From Neorhizobium lilium (lineage in GTDB: Bacteria > Pseudomonadota > Alphaproteobacteria > Rhizobiales > Rhizobiaceae), in NCBI RefSeq assembly GCF_004053875.1, contig NZ_SBIP01000003.1, positions 310,001 through 374,000 on the forward strand: DNA of 64,000 bases, given 5' to 3'. Shown one piece after another: positions 1-9,591 of the stretch. Position 1 is the stretch's first letter. Every line of letters starts with the position of its first letter. Position numbers and translations under genes: made by a program. Below the pieces are notes generated by a model, which saw nothing but the letters and a program-made list of their open reading frames with translations, was not told the origin of the DNA and did not search any database.

Positions 1-433
1 GGGCCTGGACGCCAAGCGACACCCGGTTGACGCCCGCATGGCGATAGCCGCGGAAGCGCTCGGCCTCTACGCTGGAAGGGTTCGCCTCCATGGTGATCTC
101 GATGCCGGCAGGTACATGCCAATACCGCGCGATGCCATCCAGAATTGCCGCGACTGTCGCCGGGTCCATCAGCGACGGCGTACCGCCGCCCAGAAAGATG
201 CTGGTGACGGTTTTCGGCCCGCCGATGCGGCGCATCACCTCCATCTCTTTCAGGAAGGCGGCGGTAAAGCGGGGCTGATCGACGGGCTGGTGCCGGACGT
301 GGCTGTTGAAGTCGCAATAGGGGCATTTGGCCGCGCAAAACGGCCAATGCACATAGACGCCGAAGCCAGGATCGCCCGTGTCCGGCAGCAAGGCATCCGA
401 CGGGGCGGGCGCGGCGGAGAACAAAGCGTTCAC
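1..433 (-). CDS. hemW: HemW, radical SAM heme chaperone (N-terminal part, cut by window start)
   Basis: The first 144 codons of a HemW/coproporphyrinogen-oxidase-like radical SAM protein are present; the rest lies beyond the window edge. The iron-sulfur motif CAAKCPYC (C33, C37, C40) and the SAM-binding GGGTPS (about 82-87) are visible. HemW proteins are membrane-associated heme-binding proteins thought to deliver heme; older annotations call them oxygen-independent coproporphyrinogen III oxidase, but true HemN differs in its N-terminus and this form fits HemW. The start is a GTG that overlaps the rdgB stop as GTGA, so the two are translationally coupled in one operon. Identity is well supported despite the truncation. 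Confidence 0.9.
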   Translation of the reverse strand, partial: MNALFSAAPAPSDALLPDTGDPGFGVYVHWPFCAAKCPYCDFNSHVRHQPVDQPRFTAAFLKEMEVMRRIGGPKTVTSIFLGGGTPSLMDPATVAAILDGIARYWHVPAGIEITMEANPSSVEAERFRGYRHAGVNRVSLGVQA

Positions 434-1074
434 GCCTCCAGGCAGGTTTCGACGAAGAGCTTGAAGGCGCGGGCGCGATGCGACAGGGCCTGTGGCTGGC
501 CAAGCGTCCAGCCATGCTTTTCGTCCGAACTCATCTCGCCGAAGGTCGTGTCGTAACCCTGCGGCTGGAATATGGGGTCGTAGCCGAACCCCTGAGACCC
601 GCGAGGCGGCCAGGCCACCGTGCCTTCCACTTCGCCGCGGAAGAATTCGGTGTGGCCATCGGGCCAGGCGAGACAAAGCACGCTGACGAAACGGCCGGTC
701 CGCTGCTCTGGCCTTGTCGCGCCCCTGTCTGCAAGAGCGGCCTCGACCTTTTCCATGGCCATCTGGAAGTCCCGGCTGCCGTCTTCCCGCTCTGCCCAGT
801 TGGCCGTGTAGACGCCCGGAGCGCCGTCCAGTGCATCGATCACCAGGCCGGAATCGTCGGAGAGCGCCGGCAGGCCGGAAGCCTTGGCGGAGGCAAGTGC
901 CTTGATGGCGGCATTTTCCTCGAAAGTCGTGCCGGTTTCGTCAGGCTCTTCGAACTTCAACTCGGCGGCCGACTTGGCGGAAAAGCCGAGCGGTCCGATG
1001 AGTTCTGCGATCTCGCGGATTTTGCCGGCATTGTGGCTGGCGACGACGATCGTCTTGGTGTCTAGCTTGCGCAT
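430..1074 (-). CDS. rdgB: RdgB/HAM1 non-canonical purine NTP pyrophosphatase
   Basis: A 214-residue house-cleaning enzyme that hydrolyses dITP, dXTP and XTP to monophosphates, keeping deaminated purines out of DNA and RNA. Family motifs are all seen: SHNAGK near residues 13-18, LSDDSGL near 71-77, GFGYDPIF and the C-terminal SHRARA. The ATG at 1074 is chosen because homology begins at [18 protein letters not shown]; upstream codons overlap the VOC gene in another frame. It lies between rph and hemW, a frequent order in Rhizobiales, and overlaps the hemW start by 4 bases. Normal length, nothing missing. Confidence 0.95.
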   Translation of the reverse strand: MRKLDTKTIVVASHNAGKIREIAELIGPLGFSAKSAAELKFEEPDETGTTFEENAAIKALASAKASGLPALSDDSGLVIDALDGAPGVYTANWAEREDGSRDFQMAMEKVEAALADRGATRPEQRTGRFVSVLCLAWPDGHTEFFRGEVEGTVAWPPRGSQGFGYDPIFQPQGYDTTFGEMSSDEKHGWTLGQPQALSHRARAFKLFVETCLEA

Positions 1075-1081
1075 GTTCTTC

Positions 1082-1489
1082 CTATTCCAAACCCCAAAGC
1101 TTCGGTTCGGCGCACTCGATGCTGTTGCCGGCCGGGTCGCGGAAATAGATGGAGCGCGCCCCATTCGGCCAGCGGAAATCGCTTTCGATGGTGATGCCCG
1201 CCTTGTTCAGCCGTTCCATGAGCACGTCAATCTCGTCGCCTGACAGCCGGAAACACACATGCCCCGGACCGTTTGTTCCATGCGACGGAACCGGCAGGGC
1301 ATCTGTAGGCGGAGGCTTTATGGTCTCTTCCGGATTGAAGACGAGCAAGATGCCGGGGCCGCAGCGAAAGAAGACATGCCGGTTGTCGGCCCTCAAGACT
1401 TTTTCGAGACCGAGAAGGTCGCCATAAAAGGCCTCTGCAGCATTCAGATCGTCGACATAGAGTGCCGTCTCAAGTATGCCTTGTATCAC
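1082..1489 (-). CDS. VOC-family (glyoxalase/bleomycin-resistance fold) protein
   Basis: A 135-residue single-module vicinal-oxygen-chelate protein. The start [22 protein letters not shown] and the C-terminal [12 protein letters not shown] are typical of paired beta-alpha-beta-beta-beta metal-binding modules; the conserved HVCFRL and the final Glu are likely metal ligands. The substrate cannot be told from sequence. The GTG at 1489 is chosen because GGAGG lies 6 bases upstream and because it clears the rph stop by 16 bases; a longer in-frame reading would run far into rph. It sits between rph and rdgB, so it is probably co-transcribed with RNA and nucleotide housekeeping genes. Confidence 0.85.
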   Translation of the reverse strand: MIQGILETALYVDDLNAAEAFYGDLLGLEKVLRADNRHVFFRCGPGILLVFNPEETIKPPPTDALPVPSHGTNGPGHVCFRLSGDEIDVLMERLNKAGITIESDFRWPNGARSIYFRDPAGNSIECAEPKLWGLE

Positions 1490-1505
1490 CGATACCCTCC
1501 TTCGC

Positions 1506-2222
1506 TCAGGCGATCGCCTGCTTTTGCAGCGCAACCAGTTCCTGAGTTCCGTTTTGTGCAAGCGCCAGAAGCTGAAGAAGTTCGTCCTGGCTGAAAGGCG
1601 CACCTTCCGCCGTTCCCTGCACCTCGACAATGCCGCCCTTGCCCGTCAGGACGAAATTGGCATCGGTTTCGGCTGCAGAATCTTCCAGATAATCGAGATC
1701 GATGACTGGCTGGCCTGCGAAGATGCCGCAGGAAATGGCCGCCACGTGATCCTTCAGCACCTTCTCGACCTTGGTCATCGAACGTGCTTCCATCCATTTC
1801 AGGCAGTCGTAGAGCGCGATCCAGCCGCCGGTAATGGCAGCCGTGCGAGTGCCGCCATCAGCCTGGATGACGTCGCAGTCGACCGTAATCTGCTTTTCGC
1901 CGAGCGCCCCGAGATCCACGACCGCCCGCAACGAACGGCCGATCAGGCGCTGGATTTCCTGCGTGCGCCCGCCCTGCTTGCCGGCTGCAGCCTCACGCTT
2001 CATCCGGTCGCCCGTGGCACGCGGCAGCATGCCGTATTCGGCAGTCACCCAGCCCTTGCCGGAATTGCGCAGCCATGGCGGCGTCTTTTCTTCGAGGCTC
2101 GCCGTGCACAGAACATGGGTATCGCCAAACTTCACCAGACAGGAGCCCTCGGCATGCTTGGAAAAATTGCGCTCGAACGAGATCTTGCGCATCTGGTTCG
2201 TCTGTCTGCCTGAAGGCCGCAT
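1506..2222 (-). CDS. rph: Ribonuclease PH
   Basis: A 238-residue phosphorolytic 3'-5' exoribonuclease that trims tRNA 3' ends. The sequence shows the family start [20 protein letters not shown], the [14 protein letters not shown] strand, the phosphate/RNA-binding RATGDR motif and the late [19 protein letters not shown] core. It is the first gene of the minus-strand group rph-VOC-rdgB-hemW and is divergent from hrcA across a 174-base region that should hold both promoters. Length matches the family. Activity looks intact, unlike the frameshifted E. coli K-12 allele. Confidence 0.96.
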   Translation of the reverse strand: MRPSGRQTNQMRKISFERNFSKHAEGSCLVKFGDTHVLCTASLEEKTPPWLRNSGKGWVTAEYGMLPRATGDRMKREAAAGKQGGRTQEIQRLIGRSLRAVVDLGALGEKQITVDCDVIQADGGTRTAAITGGWIALYDCLKWMEARSMTKVEKVLKDHVAAISCGIFAGQPVIDLDYLEDSAAETDANFVLTGKGGIVEVQGTAEGAPFSQDELLQLLALAQNGTQELVALQKQAIA

Positions 2223-2396
2223 TCGTCACTCCCTGGATTTGTTTTCGCCTTCTACGGCTCCGGGCTTTCATTTGCAAAGAAAAAGCCGCGACCCAGCCAT
2301 GGCGGCCTTTCTGTATGGCGAAATTTTTCTCTTTGGCGATACCCGTATGAATGACTATATTTTGCCGGGTAAACGATCATCTGCGGTGAAACATAA

Positions 2397-3476
2397 ATGG
2401 GTTTTTCGGTCACGACGGGCAGAGACAGCAATGCTTCGCTGGACGACCGTTCGCGCGAAATTTTCCGCCGCATCGTGGAAAGCTATCTTGAGACAGGCGA
2501 GGCGCTCGGCTCGCGCAATCTGTCGCGGCTTCTGCCCATGTCCCTGTCGCCGGCATCCGTGCGCAACGTCATGAGCGATTTGGAGGAGCTCGGGCTCATC
2601 TATTCGCCGCATATCAGCGCCGGCAGGCTGCCGACGGAAGCAGGCCTGCGCTTCTTCGTGGATGCCTTCATGCAGGTCGGCAGCCTTTCGGAGGAGGAGC
2701 GGGCAAACATCGACCGGCAGATACGCCCCGCTAATCGGGACCATTCGCTGGAAGGCCTGATGGCGGAAGCGAGCCTGATGCTGTCGGGCGTCTCGCGGGG
2801 CGCCGGCATCGTGATCGCCGCCAAGAGCGATCCCGTGCTCAAGCATGTGGAGTTCATTCGGCTCGAGCCCACCAAGGCGCTGGCCGTTCTGGTCGGCGAA
2901 CACAATCAGGTCGAGAACCGTGTCATCGATCTGCCGGCGGGGGTGACTTCGTCGCAGCTGACGGAGGCCGCGAACTTCCTCAATGCTCATCTGACCGGCC
3001 AGACCCTGCCGGAACTGCGGGGCGAACTGACACGCCTGAAAGATCAGGTGCAGAGTGAGCTTTATGCCCTGTCGCAAGACCTCGTGGAGCGGGGCCTTGC
3101 CGTTTGGTCCGGAGATGCGGAGGAGGGCAAGCCCAGCCAGTTGATCGTGCGCGGTCGCGCCAACCTCCTGCATGGGCTGGACGAGACGGCTGATCTCGAC
3201 CGGTTGAGGCTGCTGTTCGACGATCTGGAAAAGAAGGACAGCCTGATCGAAATCCTCGACCTTGCGGAAAAGGGGCCGGGCGTGCGAATCTTCATCGGTT
3301 CGGAAAACAAGCTGTTTTCCCTGTCCGGTTCGTCCCTGATCGTTGCGCCCTATCGCGACGGTGAGGACAAGATCATCGGCGCGGTTGGCGTCATCGGGCC
3401 GACAAGGCTCAATTATTCCCGCATCGTCCCGATGGTGGATTATACGGCGCAGCTTCTGGCACGGCTCTCGCGATAG
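2397..3476 (+). CDS. hrcA: HrcA heat-inducible transcription repressor
   Basis: A 359-residue repressor of class I heat-shock genes. It has an N-terminal winged helix ([20 protein letters not shown], then [19 protein letters not shown] with the conserved [15 protein letters not shown]) and the C-terminal HrcA dimer/regulatory domain ending in [21 protein letters not shown]. HrcA is known to bind CIRCE inverted repeats upstream of groESL and to need GroEL for activity. I find no CIRCE repeat in front of this gene, so it does not look CIRCE-autoregulated here. grpE follows 106 bases downstream. ATG at 2397 gives the usual length. Confidence 0.95.
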   Translation: MGFSVTTGRDSNASLDDRSREIFRRIVESYLETGEALGSRNLSRLLPMSLSPASVRNVMSDLEELGLIYSPHISAGRLPTEAGLRFFVDAFMQVGSLSEEERANIDRQIRPANRDHSLEGLMAEASLMLSGVSRGAGIVIAAKSDPVLKHVEFIRLEPTKALAVLVGEHNQVENRVIDLPAGVTSSQLTEAANFLNAHLTGQTLPELRGELTRLKDQVQSELYALSQDLVERGLAVWSGDAEEGKPSQLIVRGRANLLHGLDETADLDRLRLLFDDLEKKDSLIEILDLAEKGPGVRIFIGSENKLFSLSGSSLIVAPYRDGEDKIIGAVGVIGPTRLNYSRIVPMVDYTAQLLARLSR

Positions 3477-3507
3477 CGCGATCGTCCTCCCAAGTTTGCT
3501 TCCAAGC

Positions 3508-3536
3508 CTTGATTTTTTCCGTTGGAACCTCGATAT
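3508..3536 (+). promoter_or_regulatory. Putative RpoH-type heat-shock promoter for grpE
   Basis: CTTGAT (3508-3513) and CGATAT (3531-3536) are separated by exactly 17 bases. This is close to the CTTGAA-N17-CCANAT pattern I recall for Sinorhizobium RpoH1 promoters, with one mismatch in each half. It lies 46 bases upstream of the grpE ATG, giving a leader of about 40 bases. Not tested; inferred from spacing and motif only. Confidence 0.45.
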
Positions 3537-3582
3537 CGGGCTCAAAATCATCATCAGAACAGCCAAGAATTCGGAGACCGTC

Positions 3583-4227
3583 ATGACCGACGAAACCAAC
3601 AAGAACGGACCTGACGCAACTGCCGCAGAAAACACGGCGGAAGCTGTGGCGTCTGCCCTTGAGGACATTGCCAATAGCAATGCGCCCGAGACCGAGGCGG
3701 ACGAGCCGGATCCGGTCGAAGCGCTGAAGGCGGAAAACGGCGAGTTGCGGGATCGCTTCCTGCGTCTTGCCGCCGAGATGGACAATCTGCGCCGCCGCAC
3801 CGACCGGGACGTGAAGGACGCCAAGTCCTATTCCGTCGCCGGTTTTGCGCGCGACATGCTGGCCGTTTCGGACAATCTGCGCCGGGCGCTGGATGCCGTG
3901 CCGACGGAAATGCGTGCCACCGCCGATGCCGCGCTCACCACGCTCCTGGAGGGCGTGGAGCTGACGGAGCGATCCATGCTGTCCGCCCTGGAGCGCCATG
4001 GCGTCAAGAAGATCGATGCCGAAGGCCAGAAGTTCGACCCGAACTTTCATCAGGCCATGTTTGAAATCCCCAATCCGGCCGTTCCGAACAACACTGTCCT
4101 TCAGGTCGTGCAGGCGGGTTACACGATCGGGGAACGCGTCCTGCGACCGGCCATGGTCGGGGTTGCCAAGGGTGGCCCGAAGGATGCTGCCACCGCAACC
4201 GAAGGCGCCGAACAGAAGAACGGCTGA
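3583..4227 (+). CDS. grpE: GrpE nucleotide exchange factor for DnaK
   Basis: A 214-residue co-chaperone that releases ADP from DnaK. An acidic, disordered N-terminus of about 45 residues is followed by the long dimerising helix ([19 protein letters not shown]) and the compact beta domain with the signature [14 protein letters not shown] and [27 protein letters not shown] at 3583 is chosen because the acidic MTDETNK start matches the family; an open frame runs 80 codons further upstream but into hrcA. It follows hrcA on the same strand and has its own candidate heat-shock promoter in the gap. Confidence 0.96.
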   Translation: MTDETNKNGPDATAAENTAEAVASALEDIANSNAPETEADEPDPVEALKAENGELRDRFLRLAAEMDNLRRRTDRDVKDAKSYSVAGFARDMLAVSDNLRRALDAVPTEMRATADAALTTLLEGVELTERSMLSALERHGVKKIDAEGQKFDPNFHQAMFEIPNPAVPNNTVLQVVQAGYTIGERVLRPAMVGVAKGGPKDAATATEGAEQKNG

Positions 4228-4287
4228 AGTGCTTTGCGACGGAGAGCCGGCACCGCCGGCTTTCTTCACAAAGCCGCGTGGAATGCT

Positions 4288-4752
4288 TCAGGCGGCGTGG
4301 GTCGCCTGTTCTTCGTTCAGGAAGGCGTAGATGGCGGAGGCCGAATTCGTCTTGCGCAGCTTGCCCACGAGATCCTGGTCGCGCAGGACGCGGGCCACGC
4401 GCGAAAGCGCCTTCAGGTGGTCGGCGCCGGCGCCTTCAGGGGCCAGAAGCAGAAAAATCAGATCGACAGGCTCGTCGTCCAGCGCTTCGAAATCGACCGG
4501 CACATCGAGACGCGCGAAGACGCCACGGATTGCCGAAATGCTGTTCAGCTTACCGTGAGGGATCGCAATACCGTGGCCGACCCCGGTGGAGCCCAGCCGT
4601 TCGCGCTGAAGGATGACGTCGAAGATCTCGCGCTCAGGCACGCCCGTCAGCTTGGAAGCTTTGGCGGCCAGGTCCTGCAGAAGCTGTTTCTTGGAATTCA
4701 CTTTCAGGGCAGGAATAATCGCATCTTGCTGCAGCAAATCTGCCAAAGCCAT
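4288..4752 (-). CDS. ptsN: PtsN, EIIA-Ntr nitrogen-related phosphotransferase protein
   Basis: A 154-residue PTS EIIA type-2 domain protein. It is phosphorylated in the PEP-PtsP-NPr relay and signals nitrogen and potassium status. The phospho-accepting His lies in GHGIAIPHGK (H66), and the family run DEPVDLIFLLLAPEGAGADHLKALSRVAR is intact. It is the last gene of the minus-strand lptC-lptA-lptB-rpoN-hpf-ptsN series, the common proteobacterial linkage of EIIA-Ntr with sigma-54. The gap to hpf is 64 bases. Full length. Confidence 0.95.
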   Translation of the reverse strand: MALADLLQQDAIIPALKVNSKKQLLQDLAAKASKLTGVPEREIFDVILQRERLGSTGVGHGIAIPHGKLNSISAIRGVFARLDVPVDFEALDDEPVDLIFLLLAPEGAGADHLKALSRVARVLRDQDLVGKLRKTNSASAIYAFLNEEQATHAA

Positions 4753-4816
4753 TCTCTTCTTCCTTTGTGCCGCTAGGGCGGGGAAAGCGCCGGAGGCCGA
4801 CGCTCTCCCTTATTGC

Positions 4817-5392
4817 TCAGTTCTTGATATTGGCCGCGTCGATCCAGCCAATATTGCCGTCATTGCGGCGATATACGATGTTCAATTGTTCCTTGCCGGG
4901 GCTTCGGAACAGGAGAACAGGTTCGTCTGTCATGTCGAGTGCCATGACGGCCGTCGCGACAGACATCGTCTGGAGTTGCTTGGAGCTTTCGGCCACGATG
5001 GTGGGCGCGAAATCGTCCGGCACTTCCTCGTCTTCGTCCGGTACACTGTCCATTACCGTATAGGCAACTTCGGAGCTTCCGTTCAGATGGTTGCCCGCGT
5101 GATGGTCCTTCAGACGCCGCTTGTAGCGGCGCAGGCGCTTTTCGATCCGCTGTGCGGCGGCATCGAAAGAGCCTTGCGGATCATTCGCTTCGCCGGCGGC
5201 ATGCAGGACAACCCCGGTATCGAGATGGACCTTGCAATCTGCCGAGAAACGGGATCCCGACTTCTCAACGGTAACCTGACTGGAATATCCTCCGTCGAAG
5301 TATTTGGCGATCGCGTCGCCGATGTGGCCTTCGATCCGCTCGCGGAACGACTCGCCTATTTCCATGTGCTTACCGGACACACGCACACTCAT
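4817..5392 (-). CDS. hpf: Long-form ribosome hibernation-promoting factor (HPF/RaiA)
   Basis: A 191-residue long-form HPF. The N-terminal ribosome-binding domain starts MSVRVSGKHMEIGESFRERIE and contains the basic RIEKRLRRYKRRLKDHH stretch. After an acidic linker (DEDEEVPDD) comes the C-terminal dimerisation domain ending in RNDGNIGWIDA. Long HPF alone joins 70S ribosomes into inactive 100S dimers in stationary phase or starvation. A GGAGAGAA ribosome binding site stands just before the ATG at 5392. Its position after rpoN is conserved in many proteobacteria and links stasis with nitrogen control. Confidence 0.94.
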   Translation of the reverse strand: MSVRVSGKHMEIGESFRERIEGHIGDAIAKYFDGGYSSQVTVEKSGSRFSADCKVHLDTGVVLHAAGEANDPQGSFDAAAQRIEKRLRRYKRRLKDHHAGNHLNGSSEVAYTVMDSVPDEDEEVPDDFAPTIVAESSKQLQTMSVATAVMALDMTDEPVLLFRSPGKEQLNIVYRRNDGNIGWIDAANIKN

Positions 5393-5614
5393 GGAGTTCT
5401 CTCCTTCTTGTCGTGACTTGCGTGTTCAGTCTACGCCAAGCTGATCTCTCATCCAAGCCGTTCAGGTGCGACTTGATGAATTAGGACCATCGTATCGCCA
5501 TGGATGCCGGTTGAGTAGGCCCCGTCAATTCGGGCGGGCTTCTAGCTCCGCTTTAACCCATTGTCAACCTGTAGGCGATTGCCGCTTCGGCCAAGCCGCG
5601 CCAGCAGCTGCCGT

Positions 5615-7174
5615 TCAAACGGCAGCCAACCGGGCCATGGCACGCTTTTCGCGGCGACGTTGTACGGAGGAGGGGATGTTCATGGCTTCCCGGTACTTGG
5701 CCACGGTCCGGCGCGCGAGTTCCACGCCGCCATGCTTCAGGTTCACCACGATATCGTCGTCAGACAAGACCGCATCCGGCGCTTCCTGGGCAATCAGCAG
5801 ACGTATTCTGTGGCGCACTGCTTCGGCGGAATGGCTATCGCCACCCTGATCCGCCGAGCCGATGGAAACGGTAAAGAAATATTTCAGTTCGAACAGGCCA
5901 CGCGGAGTCAGCATGTATTTGTTGGAGGTAACGCGGCTGACGGTCGATTCGTGCATCTTGATGGCTTCGGCCACGGTCTTCAGGTTGAGCGGGCGCAGAT
6001 GATCCACGCCATGCAGCAGGAAGGCGTCCTGCTGCCGGACGATTTCGGTTGCCACCTTCATGATCGTTTTCGCACGCTGGTCCAGGCTGCGCGTCAGCCA
6101 ATTGGCATTCTGCATACATTCAGACAGGAAGTCGTGGTCAGGGCCGTTCTTCGGGCACTTCTTCGAGACGACCTGGAAATAGGTCTGGTTCACCAGCACG
6201 CGCGGCAGGGTCTCCGGATTGAGCTCCACCAGCCAGCCGCCATCCGAGGACTGGCGCACGACGACATCGGGAGCAACCGCTTCGGAAACGACCACGTCGA
6301 AGGCCGCACCCGGTTTCGGGTTGAGTTTGCGGATCTCGGAAAGCATGTCCAGCAGGTCTTCGTCATCGACGCCGCAGATCTTGCGCAGGCTCGCGAAGTC
6401 GCGCTTTGCCAGGAGGTCGAGATGGTCGAGGAGCATAGCCATGGCGGGATCGAGTCGGTTCTGCTGGCGCAGCTGAATGCCAAGGCATTCGCTTAAGGAT
6501 CGTGCGAAAACGCCAGGAGGGTCGAGCGTCTGCAGCGCATGCAGCAGGGATTCCATCTCCGCCCGCGTCTTGCCAAGCCGCCCGGCGATCTCTTCCATGT
6601 CTCCCTGCAGATAGCCTGTATCGTCCAGCTGATCGGCCAGATGCTGCGCGGCCAGCCGCTCGGAGGGATTGGCGGTCAGGAACGGGATCTGCTGGTTGAT
6701 ATGCTCACGAAGCCCGACATGCCCGGCCACGAAATCATCGAGGTCGTAATCCTCGCCGGACTCTCCGCCGGGCATGGACTTCCATTGGGATAGAAGCTCA
6801 GGCGCGTCGGCGCGTCGCGCCGGTCCATCATCGGGAAAGACGTTTTCAAACCCGGCATCGAGGTCTTCGCCAAGGGTTTGGGGCGCACCGTCGGATTGCG
6901 TGTCAAACCAGCCTGCCTCGCCGCCGTCACCCTCTCTGGATTCGTGTTCGGACGCTGCTCTTTCAGGCTCGAAACTGCCTGAAAAGGCTAAATCCGCGCC
7001 ACTTTCACCCTCCGGTGACGCTATTTCGAGCAGCGGGTTCTTTTCGACTTCCTGGGCGATGAACTGGTTGAGTTCGAAATGCGTCATCTGCAGCAGCTGG
7101 ATCGACTGCATCAGCTGCGGCGTCATGACCAGCGATTGCGTCTGCCGCAGAAACAGGCTGGCGGATAAACCCAT
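5615..7174 (-). CDS. rpoN: RNA polymerase sigma-54 factor RpoN
   Basis: A 519-residue sigma factor for -24/-12 promoters of nitrogen-assimilation and other activator-dependent genes. Region I is glutamine-rich (LRQTQSLVMTPQLMQSIQLL), followed by an acidic region II of about 90 residues, the core-binding domain, a helix-turn-helix (HESTVSRVTSNKYM) and the invariant RpoN box ARRTVAKYREAMNI near the C-terminus. ATG at 7174 begins at the usual MGLSASLFLRQ; an in-frame ATG lies 30 bases further upstream at 7204 and cannot be excluded. It lies after lptB and before hpf on the same strand, the standard order. Confidence 0.96.
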   Translation of the reverse strand: MGLSASLFLRQTQSLVMTPQLMQSIQLLQMTHFELNQFIAQEVEKNPLLEIASPEGESGADLAFSGSFEPERAASEHESREGDGGEAGWFDTQSDGAPQTLGEDLDAGFENVFPDDGPARRADAPELLSQWKSMPGGESGEDYDLDDFVAGHVGLREHINQQIPFLTANPSERLAAQHLADQLDDTGYLQGDMEEIAGRLGKTRAEMESLLHALQTLDPPGVFARSLSECLGIQLRQQNRLDPAMAMLLDHLDLLAKRDFASLRKICGVDDEDLLDMLSEIRKLNPKPGAAFDVVVSEAVAPDVVVRQSSDGGWLVELNPETLPRVLVNQTYFQVVSKKCPKNGPDHDFLSECMQNANWLTRSLDQRAKTIMKVATEIVRQQDAFLLHGVDHLRPLNLKTVAEAIKMHESTVSRVTSNKYMLTPRGLFELKYFFTVSIGSADQGGDSHSAEAVRHRIRLLIAQEAPDAVLSDDDIVVNLKHGGVELARRTVAKYREAMNIPSSVQRRREKRAMARLAAV

Positions 7175-7340
7175 GGTGAACGCAAAACTCCCGTAGATCC
7201 CCATCAGCCGCGGATCATCGCGGCTGCTGCGTTTCCGGCCCTACCCCCGTATTGCCAGAATTGCATCTGGCACGAGAATTGCTTTTTTGAGAGATTTGGT
7301 CAAGCGCTCGAAGCAGGCCGAGGAGGAATTCTTTGCCGGC

Positions 7341-8147
7341 TCAGAGACTGAATTTATCGCCAAGGTAAAGACGGCGAACATCCGGATTGTTCACGATGTC
7401 GTCCGCGCGGCCATGGGTCAGAACTTCGCCGGCATGGATGATATAGGCCCGGTCGATGAGGCCCAGCGTCTCGCGAACATTATGGTCCGTTATCAGTACC
7501 CCGATACCGCGGGCCGTCAAGTGGCGAACCAGATTCTGGATGTCGGACACCGAGATCGGATCGACGCCGGCAAAGGGCTCGTCGAGCAGCATGAATGCAG
7601 GATCGGTCGCAAGCGCGCGGGCGATTTCCAGCCGACGCCGCTCGCCGCCCGAAAGAGCCACCGCCGCTGCTTTGCGGAGTTGGCTTATATGAAATTCTTC
7701 CAGAAGCTGGTCGAGCTTGCTTTCCCGCTTGTCCCGGTTGGGCTCGTGCACTTCGAGTACGGCGCGGATATTGTCCTCCACGCTGAGGCCACGAAAGATA
7801 GAGGCTTCCTGCGGAAGATAACCGACGCCGAGGCGAGCCCGCCGATACATCGGCATGCGCGTCACCTCGTTGCCGTTGATGGCGATCATGCCTTCATCGA
7901 CGGGCACCAGGCCAGTAATCATGTAGAAGCATGTCGTCTTGCCGGCGCCGTTGGGGCCGAGCAATCCCACGGCTTCGCCGCGACGCACGACCAGGGAAAC
8001 CCCGTTCACGACGCGACGGGTATCATAGCTTTTGGAAAGGCCATGCGCCACCAGGGTTCCCTCATAGCGCGCCTTGTCACGCGCGATGAAGGGATCGGGA
8101 GCAGACGGCTTGGTTGCCGACGAGCTGGAAAGGAACGGTATTTTCAC
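7341..8147 (-). CDS. lptB: LptB, ATPase of the LPS export ABC transporter
   Basis: A 268-residue ABC ATPase that powers extraction of lipopolysaccharide from the inner membrane with LptFG and LptC. Walker A GPNGAGKTT, the Q-loop LPQEASIF, signature LSGGERRRLEIARALA, Walker B FMLLDEPFAGVD and the His switch TDHNVRE are all present. The start is assigned to GTG at 8147 (MKIPFLSSSS), which leaves 10 bases after lptA; an upstream extension would overlap lptA. A hydrophilic N-terminal extension of about 35 residues before RYEGTLVAHGLSKSY is common in rhizobial LptB. rpoN follows 166 bases downstream. Confidence 0.93.
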   Translation of the reverse strand: MKIPFLSSSSATKPSAPDPFIARDKARYEGTLVAHGLSKSYDTRRVVNGVSLVVRRGEAVGLLGPNGAGKTTCFYMITGLVPVDEGMIAINGNEVTRMPMYRRARLGVGYLPQEASIFRGLSVEDNIRAVLEVHEPNRDKRESKLDQLLEEFHISQLRKAAAVALSGGERRRLEIARALATDPAFMLLDEPFAGVDPISVSDIQNLVRHLTARGIGVLITDHNVRETLGLIDRAYIIHAGEVLTHGRADDIVNNPDVRRLYLGDKFSL

Positions 8148-8157
8148 GGGCGTGGGT

Positions 8158-8727
8158 CTACTGCTTCGGCGGCCGCGACTTGGGATCGAGCATGATCTCG
8201 ACCCGTCCGCCACAGGCGTCCAGCTTGGCCTGGCCCGTTTCCATCAGGACGGTCAGTTTGCAGCCCTTGAACACATTGGCGCCCTGCGACAGCACCACCT
8301 GTTTGCCTTCCAGCGTAAAGGTCTGGGTGGCCATGTCGAACTCGCCCTTTTCGGCAGTCGCCTGCTGGGTGCCCGAGGTGAGGAAGACCGTGTCGTCGAG
8401 GAAAATCTTGTCGATGTCGGCGGCTCCGGCTGTCACGGACGCGCCTTCCCCGGTGTAAAGCACGGTCATCTTGCCGGCCTTCATCGTTGTGCTGCCCTGA
8501 ACGACCTGCACATTGCCGGTGAAGAAAGCCTTCTTCTCCTGGTCCTTGATCTCCAGCTGGTCGCTCTGGATCTGGATAGGCTGGTCCTTGGAAAGCTTGA
8601 GGCCATCCATATTGCTGGTGGTGGATTGCGCATGGGCGGCGAAGGCCAGGCAGGACATCAGTCCTGCCGCGATCACGGCAGTTGCGGTGGTCTGATAGCG
8701 GCGATAGGTCATGGTGGCCTGGCTCAC
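8158..8727 (-). CDS. lptA: LptA/OstA periplasmic LPS transport bridge protein
   Basis: A 189-residue periplasmic protein forming the beta-jellyroll bridge that carries LPS from LptC to LptD. A signal peptide is visible (basic MTYRRYQ, then a hydrophobic run ending AFAAHAQS). The OstA domain follows: IQIQSDQLEIKDQEKKAFFTGNVQVVQG and a Gly/Thr-rich beta core. GTG at 8727 overlaps the lptC stop as GTGA and has AAGGGCAA just upstream; ATG at 8712 is a reasonable alternative that still keeps the signal peptide. It lies in the lptC-lptA-lptB operon. Confidence 0.9.
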   Translation of the reverse strand: MSQATMTYRRYQTTATAVIAAGLMSCLAFAAHAQSTTSNMDGLKLSKDQPIQIQSDQLEIKDQEKKAFFTGNVQVVQGSTTMKAGKMTVLYTGEGASVTAGAADIDKIFLDDTVFLTSGTQQATAEKGEFDMATQTFTLEGKQVVLSQGANVFKGCKLTVLMETGQAKLDACGGRVEIMLDPKSRPPKQ

Positions 8728-9392
8728 TTGCCCTTGTTGCGAATGGCGGCAGGATCGACGTTGACGCGAACCTGCCCGATGAGGGTGATGGTATGTCCTT
8801 TATCAGTTATCTTTAAGGAGTCTGCAACAATCGCGCCACCGGTCATGGTGATGTTGACGGGGTCGCGGCTGTCCATCACCCCACCGGGTATGTTCAGATG
8901 CGCAGACTTGAAGCGGGCGGTGATGCCATTGCTGAGGTTCACGTCGAATGGCGATGTCAGATCGAGCATATCGCTGCCGCGATCGAAGTCGGCACCGGAC
9001 GCGGCCACCCGGGCAATCACCTCGTCATTGATCGGCACTGCCGCCTTGACATCCTGCAGCGTGATCTTGTTCGGGTTCTCTATATCCTGCAGAGCCCGGT
9101 TGGCGACCATCGAATAGTTGATGCCGTCGCCGTTGCGGCCCGAAATAGCCGGCCGCTCCATGACGATCTTGCCATCTTCTATGCGGGCGCTTTCGATGGA
9201 CAGGTTTTCCGGCACATAGGCGCGGACGACGGCCACTCCGATGAAGGCGAGGGAGATGACGGCCGCGGAAATGGGTAGAAGCACTTTCAGCCGGCCGACC
9301 AGCGCCGAATGCGCGACCGCTGCCTGATATGCGCCGGACGGTGCGCTGAGGGCGCTTGCAAGGCCCGCCGACTTGATGAGTTGCTGCAGCAT
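8724..9392 (-). CDS. lptC: LptC, inner-membrane anchored LPS export protein
   Basis: A 222-residue bitopic membrane protein of the LPS export machine. A transmembrane helix (about 36-58, LKVLLPISAAVISLAFIGVAVV) is followed by a periplasmic LptC/YrbK domain; the end KITDKGHTITLIGQVRVNVDP is typical. It hands LPS from LptBFG to LptA. ATG at 9392 is chosen since the protein starts in MLQQLIKSAG and upstream codons lack homology. First gene of the operon; the usual rhizobial neighbour, ribonuclease D, is absent upstream, where sppA diverges. Confidence 0.88.
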   Translation of the reverse strand: MLQQLIKSAGLASALSAPSGAYQAAVAHSALVGRLKVLLPISAAVISLAFIGVAVVRAYVPENLSIESARIEDGKIVMERPAISGRNGDGINYSMVANRALQDIENPNKITLQDVKAAVPINDEVIARVAASGADFDRGSDMLDLTSPFDVNLSNGITARFKSAHLNIPGGVMDSRDPVNITMTGGAIVADSLKITDKGHTITLIGQVRVNVDPAAIRNKGK

Positions 9393-9591
9393 GGATGCTG
9401 GCCTTGGTCCTTGTTGGTGCCCCGTGTGCAACATTTTCCGCACATTGGCGGAGGAGCACCCGTTCTCTTGCCGCCCAATATGGTTTTTATTCATCAACAA
9501 ACAATAATGACAACAGAAAAACGTGATATCAGGGCTTGAAGCGGCAGGCGATGCCCTAGCTAGGCTGCCACGCATTATGAGGAAATCGCTT

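Noticed and set aside
2223..2396. CIRCE repeat or RpoH promoter before hrcA
   Set aside because: No TTAGCACTC-type repeat. CTTTGG-N18-CTATAT is present but the -35 half is poor, so I did not list it.
2355..3824. A 489-codon minus-strand open frame
   Set aside because: It lies opposite hrcA and grpE, both clearly recognised; no motif in the antisense product.
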